The position numbers were made by a program, and so were the translations under genes. Under the pieces are notes generated by a model, which saw only the letters and a program-made list of their open reading frames with translations, did not search any database and had not been told where the DNA came from. From NCBI GenBank assembly GCA_027460585.1, contig JAPZAP010000052.1, positions 1-64,000 of the forward strand: a stretch of DNA of 64,000 bases, in the 5' to 3' direction. Shown here in pieces: positions 15,152-24,929 of this stretch; within the stretch, counting starts at the first letter, position 1; the number at the start of each line of letters is the position of its first letter. The DNA is from Candidatus Methanoperedens sp. (lineage in GTDB: Archaea; Halobacteriota; Methanosarcinia; Methanosarcinales; Methanoperedenaceae).

Positions 15152-17692
15152 CTAAACGAGGTCAAGATTTATAGTCCCGCCTTCGAGAACATCTTTTTCA
15201 CTTATTTCGACCTGTTTTGAAATATTGCCTGCTGTCACTGTATAAGCGCCGGTTGGTTTTGTGTCGAATTGAGTCTCACCGGATATTGGGCCAAGAGTCG
15301 AGTAAGGAACTATTAATTCATATGTTCCATTAGAAGATGTTACCTGTTTATATTGAACTGTTCTTCCGATATTTGTTTGTATAGTATTGGTGACGGTAAT
15401 GTCAGTGTTTGGAGGCGCATTTCCAGTTATTTTTGCTCCCTTAACATGTTCGAATATTTTTGCATATCCGGAATCCTCAACAGGGATTAAGCTGGCTCTA
15501 TTCAATGTATTATAAATAGATTTATATGCCTTTTCCTCGTTTCCTCCTGAAGTATAGGGATTTGGAGTTGATTCGTGCACCAGCCTGTAGTTTCGCAGCC
15601 CATTCGTGTCAAAGATATGAAGTTTTGACTCCATAGTATTGTAATATTTCGTTGAAGGCCAATATTGAGTTCCCTGGGAGGTTTGAACCGCCTCATAATA
15701 TCCCTGGTCAGTATAATCCCATTCTGCGATCGTTGGCTGGATCGAATATGCCATATATGCATTGCTTACAACATACCGCGCTCCTGGCTTTCCATTAATG
15801 CCCAGATCATCAAGTATTTTATTTGCTTCATCTTCTGTTTGTGCGATCAGGAATGTTGAAGCTCCCGGTGCATGATTGGCACCTCCGCCAATGCCTGCCT
15901 GGAATGGGTTCGCATTGGGGATCCTGTGTCCCCAGTATGTGATGATATGACCGTAATCCCACCAGCTCATGACGCCGTAATCATTTTTGGAGTAGTTATA
16001 TTTCTGGCCCGGGAGGGGTTTTTCATAAATTGAATAATACGGTAGATCAGGCTGCGGGGTATTATCTTTCATCCATGTAAGCGCATCATGCCATTCATAA
16101 AATCCTGATGAAACGGCGCCCCATTTTGCCTGGTCCATAGTTGTTTGATATGGAGATGCGCCGGATGGGAGGAAAGCTGTTACAGCAATCACAAGAATTA
16201 ATGAGAGTATATGTTGTACGCGTATCTTTTTCAGGCATTCAAGAATATCGTTTGATTTGAACTGTTTCCAGTCCGCAAAGTCTAAAAATCTGGAGCCGAG
16301 AACGCCTGAGAGGATGGCTATGTTCACCGCATAATAATATGTGAACCGGTTCTGGGCTAACATTATGCCAAGAACGAAGACGCTCCAGATGACAAGTAAT
16401 GTGTATTCTGCTTTGGATTTTTTTATTGCATAATAACAAAGAAGAAGAAGGGCAATATACGAAAGAATATAATTATACCCGAAATTCCCAACTGCGGCTG
16501 CATAGCTGATAGGGGAAGCTTCTGCTATAGTTAAACCTCCGCCGGAAAGTCCTCCAAAAAGATAATCCAAGCGGCCCACTGTACCATCATAAAGACCGGG
16601 TGTCAAAATTTTCATGAGTATTAATCCCATAAAAATCGCAACCAATACGAATATTAAATAATGATATCCTTTATATTCCCTTTTATTCATTTCCCTGGAA
16701 ACAAGACTCATGAAAGCAAAAACTACCGCTAAGCCTCCGGTTACTGCCAGATGCAGCATCGAATAATAAAAAGCATTAAAACCATTGCTTAATTCAACAT
16801 AGGGAATTACCATCAACATTGCTGTAAAATATGCAATTATACCCACGACACCCAGATATTCGGTAGATTTTCCTTTGAAATGATCTATGATATACTGGAC
16901 TACCATAAAGATACCAAACACGACTGCGAAAAACACTCCCGTTGTCCATATCAATAGGTACGTTCCAAAGGATATTCCGGCAAGAAGGGAATAAATTACT
17001 GGGATCTTTAATGCTGCCCAATCCCTGTTAAGCCAGTGATCGAAAGTGATGTTCTCCGATTTCTTTATTGCCATAATGAAAAACATCATCATAAGTGTGG
17101 TGAAAAAAACTTCAGCAACATGATGATCGGTGAATCCAAGAACTGACCTGGAAAGGAATTGTCCCGGCAATATTGCAATCAAGAAAGCCCCTATAAGGCC
17201 GGCTTTGTTATCGATTAGCTCTCTGCCAATAAAAAATACCGGGAATACCACCAGCGCGCCCAAAACTGCCGGGAAAAAAGCGCCGATCGTATCAACAGTA
17301 GTTTGGGCAGGCATTCCGCCGCTGGATACAAATCCAGCGACCAGGGAAAAGAATGCGATCATTTGATCAAAAAGCGGGCCCCAGCTCAACTGGCTTCCAT
17401 AGGGATACCTTGTAAATGCATCAAAAAATATACGGTGAGGGAAAAAATGAATCGTGTTCTCCACAAGCCTCATCTGGAAAACAGAGTCATCCATTGCAAA
17501 GCCCACGATCCCCTGCTGGAATACGGTTTTTATGGGGGTAATCCCTCTTATATAGAATGAGAACAGGAATATTGCAATAAGGATAACATATGAAAGAGAT
17601 TTTACTGTAAAAAATCTTTCAGTCATTTGCTTATCGTCTTTCTTTATTTCAGTTTTTTCCTTATACTTATTATTGGATCTAACTTTCGCCAA
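15152..17692 (-). CDS. aglB: Oligosaccharyltransferase AglB/STT3
   Basis: This 846-residue membrane enzyme moves lipid-linked glycan onto Asn of secreted proteins. About a dozen hydrophobic segments cover residues 30-510. The metal-binding acidic motif MDDS lies near residues 67-70 and FTDHHVAE near 187-194. The sequon-binding WWDYG is at 577-581. The last ~90 residues form a beta-rich domain resembling carboxypeptidase-regulatory folds (TGAYTVTAGNISKQVE). The start is TTG at 17692; an ATG at 17626 (MTERFFTV) is an alternative. It heads the glycan island downstream and is the likely acceptor enzyme for its products. Confidence 0.94.
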   Translation of the reverse strand: MAKVRSNNKYKEKTEIKKDDKQMTERFFTVKSLSYVILIAIFLFSFYIRGITPIKTVFQQGIVGFAMDDSVFQMRLVENTIHFFPHRIFFDAFTRYPYGSQLSWGPLFDQMIAFFSLVAGFVSSGGMPAQTTVDTIGAFFPAVLGALVVFPVFFIGRELIDNKAGLIGAFLIAILPGQFLSRSVLGFTDHHVAEVFFTTLMMMFFIMAIKKSENITFDHWLNRDWAALKIPVIYSLLAGISFGTYLLIWTTGVFFAVVFGIFMVVQYIIDHFKGKSTEYLGVVGIIAYFTAMLMVIPYVELSNGFNAFYYSMLHLAVTGGLAVVFAFMSLVSREMNKREYKGYHYLIFVLVAIFMGLILMKILTPGLYDGTVGRLDYLFGGLSGGGLTIAEASPISYAAAVGNFGYNYILSYIALLLLCYYAIKKSKAEYTLLVIWSVFVLGIMLAQNRFTYYYAVNIAILSGVLGSRFLDFADWKQFKSNDILECLKKIRVQHILSLILVIAVTAFLPSGASPYQTTMDQAKWGAVSSGFYEWHDALTWMKDNTPQPDLPYYSIYEKPLPGQKYNYSKNDYGVMSWWDYGHIITYWGHRIPNANPFQAGIGGGANHAPGASTFLIAQTEDEANKILDDLGINGKPGARYVVSNAYMAYSIQPTIAEWDYTDQGYYEAVQTSQGTQYWPSTKYYNTMESKLHIFDTNGLRNYRLVHESTPNPYTSGGNEEKAYKSIYNTLNRASLIPVEDSGYAKIFEHVKGAKITGNAPPNTDITVTNTIQTNIGRTVQYKQVTSSNGTYELIVPYSTLGPISGETQFDTKPTGAYTVTAGNISKQVEISEKDVLEGGTINLDLV

Positions 17693-17770
17693 AGTGCACC
17701 TCAGGGTTGGATTATAAGTGGATGTAGCAATTAATAAAGTTTGTGTAATATCATAGTTTCATAAATTGGA

Positions 17771-18979
17771 TTATTTGTCTTTCACTTCCTCTACTCGTAC
17801 TTCCTTTATCTGCTCCCACTTGTGACTGCTGCCAAAAAAGAAGAGTTTCACTGCACCTTTGAATAATGCTAATTGAAGTTGAAGAAATGATAAAATCGTA
17901 ATTAGAATACTTTTGAAATTTGACTTTTTTCCTTCATTGCATTCTAGTCCAAATTTTCGATAGACCCCAATTGCATAACTAAAAATAATAATAATAGCTA
18001 TTATCGTTATCAATAATGTCTGTACTGGCTCATAATAAAATGAAAGAATCATAAAAAAGAATGTAAATATAAGTATGAACGGAAATAAGACGTGAATAAT
18101 AAATTCAGCCGGAAAAATCATCTTTCCAAACAACCCGTAATTATCTGCAAAAAGCATATTCCTGTGCTTTATGAAGGATTGGATCAGCCCCTGGGCTCTT
18201 CTTTCTTTTTGCTTTAATCGTATACTGTTTCTTGTTGGCACGCGTTCAAAAAAAGTGGCTTCAGGAATATAAACTGCCCTGTAGCCTTTTTTAATCACCT
18301 GTAAAGCCATTTCTGTATCATCAGCAACAGAATTTATCGATGGCGGCTCTATGATACTCGACCTGAATACCATAAGAGGACCATTAAAAATCATTGTGGA
18401 GGCTATACTGCTCTCATAAAATCTCAAAGTATCAAAAAACGTTCTGTAAGCCTGTTCAGAAATTTTTGAGGCAGATTCTTTTCCAACTAACGATAATTTC
18501 CCTGTTGCCGCTCCTATTGAAGAATCTGCAAAAAGTGGTACAATTTTTTCAAGAACATCCTTGTTCAACATCGCGTCAGCATCTGTGATCAAGAACAAAT
18601 CTCCTTTAGCATGTTTAAATGCTAAAGACAATGCATGAGCTTTGCCCATCCTTTCTTGTTGAGTTAAAAGTGTGATGTTCTTGAAATTGTTGACTATTTT
18701 AACAGTATTATCAGTCGAAGCCGAATCCACCACTATGATTTCTCGTTTTTCTTCAGGATATTCTAACTCAAATGTATTATTGATCTTGTTCCCTATCATT
18801 AATTCTTCATTGTAAACAGGAATTATTATAGAAACCATTGGTTTATAATACAGATCCTGTTTGATTCCCGGAAATTTATTTTTATACTTTATAAGCACAT
18901 TACAATATCTGAGAAACCACAATGAAAATAATGATATTAATAATAATAAAAAGGAAAATATAGTGAAAAATATATTCAT
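17771..18979 (-). CDS. Membrane-bound family 2 glycosyltransferase
   Basis: This 402-residue protein has an N-terminal membrane segment (1-25), then a GT-A domain with VSIIIPVYNEE, VDSASTDNT and the nucleotide-metal motif ITDADA, and a family-2 processive-type region (VADDTEMALQVIKKGYR, then LKQKERRAQG, equivalent to the QxxRW segment). C-terminal hydrophobic segments (about 285-375) anchor it. The domain order resembles cellulose/hyaluronan-synthase-like enzymes, so a processive or lipid-linked sugar transferase is likely. It is 3 bp downstream of a radical SAM gene. Confidence 0.85.
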   Translation of the reverse strand: MNIFFTIFSFLLLLISLFSLWFLRYCNVLIKYKNKFPGIKQDLYYKPMVSIIIPVYNEELMIGNKINNTFELEYPEEKREIIVVDSASTDNTVKIVNNFKNITLLTQQERMGKAHALSLAFKHAKGDLFLITDADAMLNKDVLEKIVPLFADSSIGAATGKLSLVGKESASKISEQAYRTFFDTLRFYESSIASTMIFNGPLMVFRSSIIEPPSINSVADDTEMALQVIKKGYRAVYIPEATFFERVPTRNSIRLKQKERRAQGLIQSFIKHRNMLFADNYGLFGKMIFPAEFIIHVLFPFILIFTFFFMILSFYYEPVQTLLITIIAIIIIFSYAIGVYRKFGLECNEGKKSNFKSILITILSFLQLQLALFKGAVKLFFFGSSHKWEQIKEVRVEEVKDK

Positions 18980-18982
18980 TGC

Positions 18983-20455
18983 TTAACCTATTACTTTTAT
19001 CAATCTGGAAAGTTTTCTATACATGAAACGGATATCGTCCATATTTCTCAATTGCATTAATCTATGTACAATATTAAAGTAAAATATCTCTCTTTTAATC
19101 ATATGCAACATGAATCGCCTATATGCTTTTTTCTGCAATTCGAGCAATTCCCCTGAAGAGAATTCCCCGGTCGATATCATTGATGATTGCACCATGAGAG
19201 TTCTTAGATCATAATCCTTAATGTACTCATTATTCTTGCAGATTTCATAAAGTTCTGTACCAGGGTATGGTGTCGCAATGAAGAAATTTGCGCTGTCCAG
19301 ATCTATTTTTGTGGCAAAATTAATTGTATCTTCCATTGTTTTTTTGGTTTCTCCTGGCATTCCTATAATGAAAAAACCGTGAGTCCAAATGCCATTTTCT
19401 CGTATCTTTCTGACTATATCTCTCACCTTTTCAAGCTTGAGGGGCTTTTTTATTATTTTTCTAAGAACCTGTTCATTACCGGATTCGATTCCAAGGTTTA
19501 GCTGATAGCAACCGGACTTCTTCATAAGCTTTATTAAATCTTCATCCAACTTCCAGATAGCAACACCATTGGGAGTGGTCCAAGTTATGTCCAGCTTTTT
19601 GTCAATAATTCCCTGGAATATCATTCTTGCTCTTTCGCGATCAAATGTCAGGTTATCATCTTCAAAATGTATCTCCCTGATACCGTATTCCTTCACTAGA
19701 TGCTGTATCTCAAGAAGCACGTTTTCAGGGCTCCTGGGCCTCCAGCTTTTCCCCCACACTGAATGTATTGAGCAATAAACACATTTTCCAGGACACCCCC
19801 GACTGGTTATTATACTGGCGTATCTACTTCTTTTAAGACCACCATGTGATTCGCCGATCTCATAATATCTTTCCATTGGAAGAAGATGGCGCGCAGGGAA
19901 CGGGAGTGCATCGAGGTCTTTGATAAACCCTGTCTTAGCATTGACTCTCACAGTTCCGTTGATCCTGTATCCAAGCCCATCTATCATTTGGATATCACTT
20001 TTCTTCTCCAGGGCCCCTGCCAGTTCAAGAAGCGTTTCTTCTCCTTCCCCGATCACCACGAAATCTACATTCTCATACCTGAGCACATCATGTGGAACAG
20101 AGGATGGGTGCGCCCCGCCCATCACCACAAACATATTACTATTAATGTCCTTTGCGATATCCGCCACCTTCAGGGCTTCTGGGAACATCATGGAAAACAT
20201 GCATGATACCCCCACAATGTCAGGTGAAAAAACGCGTATTCTCTGTTCTATCTCCTGCCAGTTCAGTCCCAGGTGGACGAATCCGTCATGCCTGAGTGGT
20301 GAATCATAGCCCTCAACAATGCAATCAAGTAGCTGAACGGAATGCCCATTCGTCTCAAGTACCGAAGCCAGATAAGCGATACCAAGAGGGGGTGTTACAC
20401 CGTAAAGTCCCTTATCCTTGACCATCAATGGTGGAAGTATGAGCATGATCTTCAT
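18983..20455 (-). CDS. B12-binding radical SAM protein
   Basis: This 490-residue protein has an N-terminal cobalamin-binding domain (about 1-150: LPPLMVKDKG, PPLGIAYLASVLE, GGAHPSSVP, VVIGEGEETLLELA). The radical SAM domain follows with CPGKCVYC (C221, C225, C228). The DxHxxG cobalamin loop is not evident. Family members perform methylations or ring rearrangements in lipid, hopanoid and antibiotic pathways. The substrate here is unknown; the setting suggests a lipid carrier or sugar. It is the closest relative in the window to the 30938-32453 protein (LDCxxxG and WGxxxRxRS regions match). Confidence 0.88.
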   Translation of the reverse strand: MKIMLILPPLMVKDKGLYGVTPPLGIAYLASVLETNGHSVQLLDCIVEGYDSPLRHDGFVHLGLNWQEIEQRIRVFSPDIVGVSCMFSMMFPEALKVADIAKDINSNMFVVMGGAHPSSVPHDVLRYENVDFVVIGEGEETLLELAGALEKKSDIQMIDGLGYRINGTVRVNAKTGFIKDLDALPFPARHLLPMERYYEIGESHGGLKRSRYASIITSRGCPGKCVYCSIHSVWGKSWRPRSPENVLLEIQHLVKEYGIREIHFEDDNLTFDRERARMIFQGIIDKKLDITWTTPNGVAIWKLDEDLIKLMKKSGCYQLNLGIESGNEQVLRKIIKKPLKLEKVRDIVRKIRENGIWTHGFFIIGMPGETKKTMEDTINFATKIDLDSANFFIATPYPGTELYEICKNNEYIKDYDLRTLMVQSSMISTGEFSSGELLELQKKAYRRFMLHMIKREIFYFNIVHRLMQLRNMDDIRFMYRKLSRLIKVIG

Positions 20456-20527
20456 ATATTTTCATGCTAACTAACCGTGTTGATAATATAAACTTTATTT
20501 ATGATGCCTGCACATGGGCACATTAGA

Positions 20528-21652
20528 ATGAAAATAATTCAGGTCTGTCCCACTTATCTGCCTGACATAGGAGGCATTGCCACACATGTGAAGGAACTTA
20601 GCGAGATGCTGGTAAAGATGGGACATGATGTGGAAGTGGTGTGCACCGATCCCTCACAAAAGCTCCCGAAAAATGAGGTGATCAATGGAGTGAGAGTTTC
20701 ACGCTTCTGGGCATTCGCCCCTGGCGAAGCATATTATTTCTCACCCGGGATGTATTTCTATCTCAGGTCAACCGAATGCGATGTCATACATGCGCACAAC
20801 TATCATTCGTTCCAGGCGCTCTTCGCTGCCCTGGCGGGAAAGAAAAAGTTCATATTCACCCCGCATACATTCGGCTTTTCAAGATCACTCTTCAGGAATT
20901 TTCTTCACAAGCTCTACAGGCCGATTGGTTCTTATATATTTGATTCGGCTGATACTGTTATCTCTACCGCCCAGTTCGAAAGGAACTGGCTGTCGCAAAC
21001 ATTTCGAATCTCGGACTCAAAATTGATTTATATCCCGCTTCCCATCAATCCTGCCCGCACAATAGTGAATAGACAAACAAGCGGAGTAAAAAGGATCGGG
21101 TATTTCGGAAGATTATCGATTGAAAAGAACCTCAAGGTACTCATTTCGGCTTTCAAGCTCCTTAGAACTAAAAAAAGCGATATCGAGTTATTCATCGCAG
21201 GGGACGGGCCCATAAGGAATGAGCTTGAAGAATCTGCTAAGGGTATCGAGGGAGTGGCATTTCTCGGAAGGCTGCCACAATCAGAACTTGAAAGTTTTAT
21301 ACAAACGCTGGATATCTTTGTCCTCCCATCTATTTTCGAGGTTTCGCCAAGAGCAGTGATAGAAGCAATGTCACGCAATATCCCTGTGGTGACCACACCT
21401 GTTGGTGAACTTCCGCAGGTATTTGAACACGGAAAACACTGCATGTTCATAAAGATCGATGATCCGGTAGATACAGCTGAAAAGATCATGCTTCTAATGG
21501 AAGACAGGCAGCTTGCAGAGAAGATAGCACAAGCCGGAAGGGTGCTTGTGGAAGAACGATATGACATCAAAAAAGTTATTCTTGAATATCTAAGGATATA
21601 TGGGGCTATCTCTTCATCTCGAGAACATATGCCACGCGCTCACCGTTCTTGA
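20528..21652 (+). CDS. Family 4 glycosyltransferase
   Basis: This GT-B protein of about 374 residues opens MKIIQVCPTYLPDIGGIATH, with the glycine loop for sugar-acceptor binding. It carries VIHAHNYHS, IGYFGRLSIEKNLKVLI and FVLPSIFEVSPRAVIEAMSRNIPVV, the EX7E-like nucleotide-sugar motif of family 4. It probably adds a hexose to a lipid-linked glycan on the cytoplasmic side. The in-frame ATG at 20501 would add nine residues without family similarity, so I start at 20528. Its 3' end overlaps the convergent membrane-protein gene by 47 bp. Confidence 0.9.
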   Translation: MKIIQVCPTYLPDIGGIATHVKELSEMLVKMGHDVEVVCTDPSQKLPKNEVINGVRVSRFWAFAPGEAYYFSPGMYFYLRSTECDVIHAHNYHSFQALFAALAGKKKFIFTPHTFGFSRSLFRNFLHKLYRPIGSYIFDSADTVISTAQFERNWLSQTFRISDSKLIYIPLPINPARTIVNRQTSGVKRIGYFGRLSIEKNLKVLISAFKLLRTKKSDIELFIAGDGPIRNELEESAKGIEGVAFLGRLPQSELESFIQTLDIFVLPSIFEVSPRAVIEAMSRNIPVVTTPVGELPQVFEHGKHCMFIKIDDPVDTAEKIMLLMEDRQLAEKIAQAGRVLVEERYDIKKVILEYLRIYGAISSSREHMPRAHRS

Positions 21653-23294
21653 TAGATTTCAATATCTGCACTTGTGTGGTCAGGTTCTTATATTCATTGG
21701 TGAAGATATACGCATCCACATTGCTAAGAAGCACAATGTACCCGTCTTTTGGTTGTTCGGAGTCCAATGTCTCAATCCTTATGTCACATCGCCCTTTGAA
21801 ACATAGCAACCATCCGAAAACGTCTGAATCGATCTGTCCACCGCCAACTTTCTGGCGCTCCCCGGTGGATATATAATATACCGTTGAATTCCGGGGTGCA
21901 GTTGCAGTCAAATAGTCCACAGCTTCCCTGAAGCTGTTCTGGGAATCCGAAACCATATTATGATAGTTATTTGTATTTCCGATCTGTGTGGGCACGGCAG
22001 AAAGCTGCACTATGACCACCAGCACAATTACTGCTATATTTGCATAATTGAAGATGCGTGAAATGGTGTTCTTCGGTCTTGGTCCCGAATATATATATTT
22101 CAAAAACTCCCAGAGTGTTACCCCCAGGAACAGTGACATCCCGATATTCGGCTCTGCCAGATACGTTGGCTGCACGACCTGCGAAGTGAGAAGCAGCGGT
22201 GCAAAACTGACACCGAACCATGCGATACCAATGCGCTGGATGGTGTTTCCAAGCATAAAACCAATAGCCAATAGCAGCATTACGATTATCCCACTCGATA
22301 ACGAGTACAGTGCTCCCATTTGTGAGGCGATATAAACGGTTGTGATGATGGATACGGAAACCACATTCTTAATTAGTTCTACAGGAATCCCACCATATGC
22401 ATCTTTCGCGAACTTCCTGAAATAGAACGTTCCAATAATTCCAAGGAAGAATATGTACGGGTTCTTGAGCTGCCATGAGAGTTCCTGCTCGACATAAAAG
22501 ACGAGTCGCTCCTTTACGCGCTCGCTTATGGGTGCGCTGGCAGAAACGCTTACCTCGGGTGAAATATATACCATAATCACATACAATAGCAGCACTGGAA
22601 GAAGGTTTACTGCAATTGCGATCACACGATTTTTTACCCCCATTTCCTTCTTGTGCAATAGATAGATGATATTTACAGCAGGGATAATAACCATGCTTGG
22701 CTCTTTGGAAAAGAAGGCAAATATACCGAAAATGATCGCAAGTATAAGGCTCATCCTCTCTTTTTTCTCAAAGAAATGAATTGAATAGTACAAACTCGCA
22801 TTAATAAAGAAGATCTCGGCTATGGAAGTAGTGTAGTTCATCTTCCATACCAAAATAAAGCTTGCATCCAGGAAAAGATATAGCAAGACTGCAAGCATTC
22901 CAGCCGCCCTGCTGTGCAGCATACGGATGAGGAGATACAGGAACAACATGGCACCGGCAAAGAGCGCGCCGTTCATCAGATAATAATAAGCCTCGTTCGA
23001 GCCCCATAGAGCATAACCGATGTAATAAATAACATTGATCGTTGGCCTCAGTCCAGTCCCCATTTTGTCAGTCAATAAGCCGGAAATATTGTTGAAATGC
23101 TGCTGTGCATAATGCACCCATACGATATCGTCAGGATAATCAGGTATATAGTACTGTGAAATCGCAGCGCGCAGAGGATTGATCATCGATAGCAGGATGA
23201 CGATCGGTATAAATATATCAAATCTGGAAAGCCACCCGCTTTCTTCCTTTTTTATATATTTGGATCTGTTCTTCAAGTTCCCTCTTCTCATCAC
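21606..23294 (-). CDS. GT-C-like integral membrane protein
   Basis: This 562-residue protein has roughly ten hydrophobic segments between residues 25 and 420 and an extracytoplasmic C-terminal domain. Right after the first segment comes PDYPDDIVWVHYAQQHF, an acidic loop like the first external loop of GT-C lipid-linked-sugar transferases (GT39/PMT-like). FFSKEPSMVI lies in the middle. No family can be named with confidence. The neighbours suggest sugar transfer from dolichyl-phosphate sugars. Confidence 0.7.
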   Translation of the reverse strand: MMRRGNLKNRSKYIKKEESGWLSRFDIFIPIVILLSMINPLRAAISQYYIPDYPDDIVWVHYAQQHFNNISGLLTDKMGTGLRPTINVIYYIGYALWGSNEAYYYLMNGALFAGAMLFLYLLIRMLHSRAAGMLAVLLYLFLDASFILVWKMNYTTSIAEIFFINASLYYSIHFFEKKERMSLILAIIFGIFAFFSKEPSMVIIPAVNIIYLLHKKEMGVKNRVIAIAVNLLPVLLLYVIMVYISPEVSVSASAPISERVKERLVFYVEQELSWQLKNPYIFFLGIIGTFYFRKFAKDAYGGIPVELIKNVVSVSIITTVYIASQMGALYSLSSGIIVMLLLAIGFMLGNTIQRIGIAWFGVSFAPLLLTSQVVQPTYLAEPNIGMSLFLGVTLWEFLKYIYSGPRPKNTISRIFNYANIAVIVLVVIVQLSAVPTQIGNTNNYHNMVSDSQNSFREAVDYLTATAPRNSTVYYISTGERQKVGGGQIDSDVFGWLLCFKGRCDIRIETLDSEQPKDGYIVLLSNVDAYIFTNEYKNLTTQVQILKSIKNGERVAYVLEMKR

Positions 23295-23310
23295 ATATGC
23301 AATATCTTTC

Positions 23311-24006
23311 TTATACCTTTTGCTCGCATCGGATACTCATCAGGTTTGCGAACATGCGTGGAGCATGCTTCAGACTGAAGCGCGAATGTTCGCTGTGTTT
23401 CCACTCTATGGGCACTTCGAGGATCGAGAATCCATGTTTTTTGATGCGCCACAAAAGCTCCACGTCGAACTCAAAACCATTTGACCTGATCTTTGGTACT
23501 ACCAAATCCACAGTTTTTTTCTTGAAAGCTTTAGCCCCGCATTGCGTATCCCTTATTCCGAGGTTGAACATCAGGTTCACCATAACATTGAACACCCTGC
23601 TGATCACTTCTCGCTTTAACGGCTGATGTCGTGTTATCATTGCCCCCGGCGCTCGCCTCGAGCCTATGGCGCAGTCAACTGTATCAAGGGCACCGATGAT
23701 CCTGTCCAGGTCAGATGGGGAGACCGAGTCATCAGCATCCACAAAGGCCAGAATAGTCCCTCGTGCGGCCTTGAATCCCTCTACGATACCGCCGCCTTTC
23801 CCCAGCCTCGTTCCAAATTCAAGAAGATGTATGCCCGGGAATTTCGCGATCATATTCTGCACGATGGTTGCTGTGCGATCGCTTCCATCAGCTACCACGA
23901 TGAGTTCGCAATCCCTGTATTTTTCAAAGAAATATTCTACATACAGCTCCAACATACCTTGGATTCGCTTTTCTTCGTTATATGCCGGGACTATTATGGA
24001 GATCAT
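23311..24006 (-). CDS. Dolichyl-phosphate glucose/mannose synthase-like GT2
   Basis: This 231-residue GT-A protein starts ISIIVPAYNEEKRI, has VVADGSDRT, GKGGGIVEGFKAARG, the metal motif FVDADDS and CGAKAFKKKTVD near the C-terminus. The pattern matches dolichyl-phosphate beta-glucosyltransferases of the Alg5 type. There are no membrane segments. It would load a sugar on dolichyl phosphate for the GT-C-like protein encoded 16 bp downstream. Its ATG overlaps the upstream epimerase stop (ATGA). Confidence 0.86.
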   Translation of the reverse strand: MISIIVPAYNEEKRIQGMLELYVEYFFEKYRDCELIVVADGSDRTATIVQNMIAKFPGIHLLEFGTRLGKGGGIVEGFKAARGTILAFVDADDSVSPSDLDRIIGALDTVDCAIGSRRAPGAMITRHQPLKREVISRVFNVMVNLMFNLGIRDTQCGAKAFKKKTVDLVVPKIRSNGFEFDVELLWRIKKHGFSILEVPIEWKHSEHSRFSLKHAPRMFANLMSIRCEQKV

Positions 24007-24929
24007 TTACGATTCCTGAAAAAATTCAATGTGCTCTTCAGGCTCTCATTTAGTGGAACGGATGGTTCCCAGCCGGTTTCTTCCTTTATCTTCGTGTAAT
24101 CCCCATACATACTTGGAATATCATTCTTTCGCAAGAGCGATTTGTCCTTCAAAATCGTTATCTTGTGGTGGGGTATGAGCTTTACATATATATCAAGAAT
24201 GTCCGCGATGGAATGACCTGCTCCTGAACAGATATTGTAGATGCCGCCTTTTTCACTTTTCATCGCAAGAGCATAGAACGCCTCTGCAACATCAGAAATA
24301 TCAATAAAATCCCGGACTGGTTCCAGGTTGCCTGCATAGATTACAGGTTCATTAATTCCTTTTTCGATCTGTGCTATCTGCCTGGCAAATGACCCCACTG
24401 GAGTTCGTTCTGTAACATCAGCTCCAGTAGTATTAAATACCCTCCCAATGATGATATCAAAGCCCATATTCCTGAATACAAGAGCAACATTTGTCCGGCA
24501 GCACATGGATGCACCATATGGGGATGCTGGGTTTGGTATCGTCATCTCATTCACAGGCATCTTCTGCGCAATCCCGTATTCTGCAGCAGATCCGATAATG
24601 ACAATCCTTGGATTAAATTCCAATTCTTTAACTGATTCAAGAAGGTTCAATGTTGTCCTGACATTAGATGAAAAAAGGATATCCCAATCATTAGTATAGG
24701 CTGTACCAGCAAAATGGAAAATATAATCAGGCCTGATCTCGGAAAGAACACATTTTACTTTTTCACGATCGGATAGGTCGCATTCCACAGGAATGAAATG
24801 TTCAACAGTTCTGAGAGCTCTGTAAATCCCATATATCTGTGCATCGGGGCTTTTCTCCAGGATCACATGCAGAAAGTTCCTTCCAATAAAACCATTAATC
24901 CCTGTAATAATAATTTTTTTATTGTTCAT
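24003..24929 (-). CDS. NAD(P)-dependent sugar epimerase/reductase (RMD-like)
   Basis: This extended SDR protein of about 308 residues opens MNNKKIIITGINGFIGRNF (Rossmann GxxGxxG). The usual Tyr-Lys pair is altered: PASPYGASMCCR has Tyr but no Lys four residues later. The rest (GRVFNTTGADVTER, FARQIAQIEKG, EPVRDFIDISDVA) resembles GDP-4-keto-6-deoxymannose reductases (RMD). The missing Lys is odd and should be checked. A further ATG upstream (24989) would overlap the preceding gene by 71 bp, so 24929 is preferred. Confidence 0.78.
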   Translation of the reverse strand: MNNKKIIITGINGFIGRNFLHVILEKSPDAQIYGIYRALRTVEHFIPVECDLSDREKVKCVLSEIRPDYIFHFAGTAYTNDWDILFSSNVRTTLNLLESVKELEFNPRIVIIGSAAEYGIAQKMPVNEMTIPNPASPYGASMCCRTNVALVFRNMGFDIIIGRVFNTTGADVTERTPVGSFARQIAQIEKGINEPVIYAGNLEPVRDFIDISDVAEAFYALAMKSEKGGIYNICSGAGHSIADILDIYVKLIPHHKITILKDKSLLRKNDIPSMYGDYTKIKEETGWEPSVPLNESLKSTLNFFRNRK

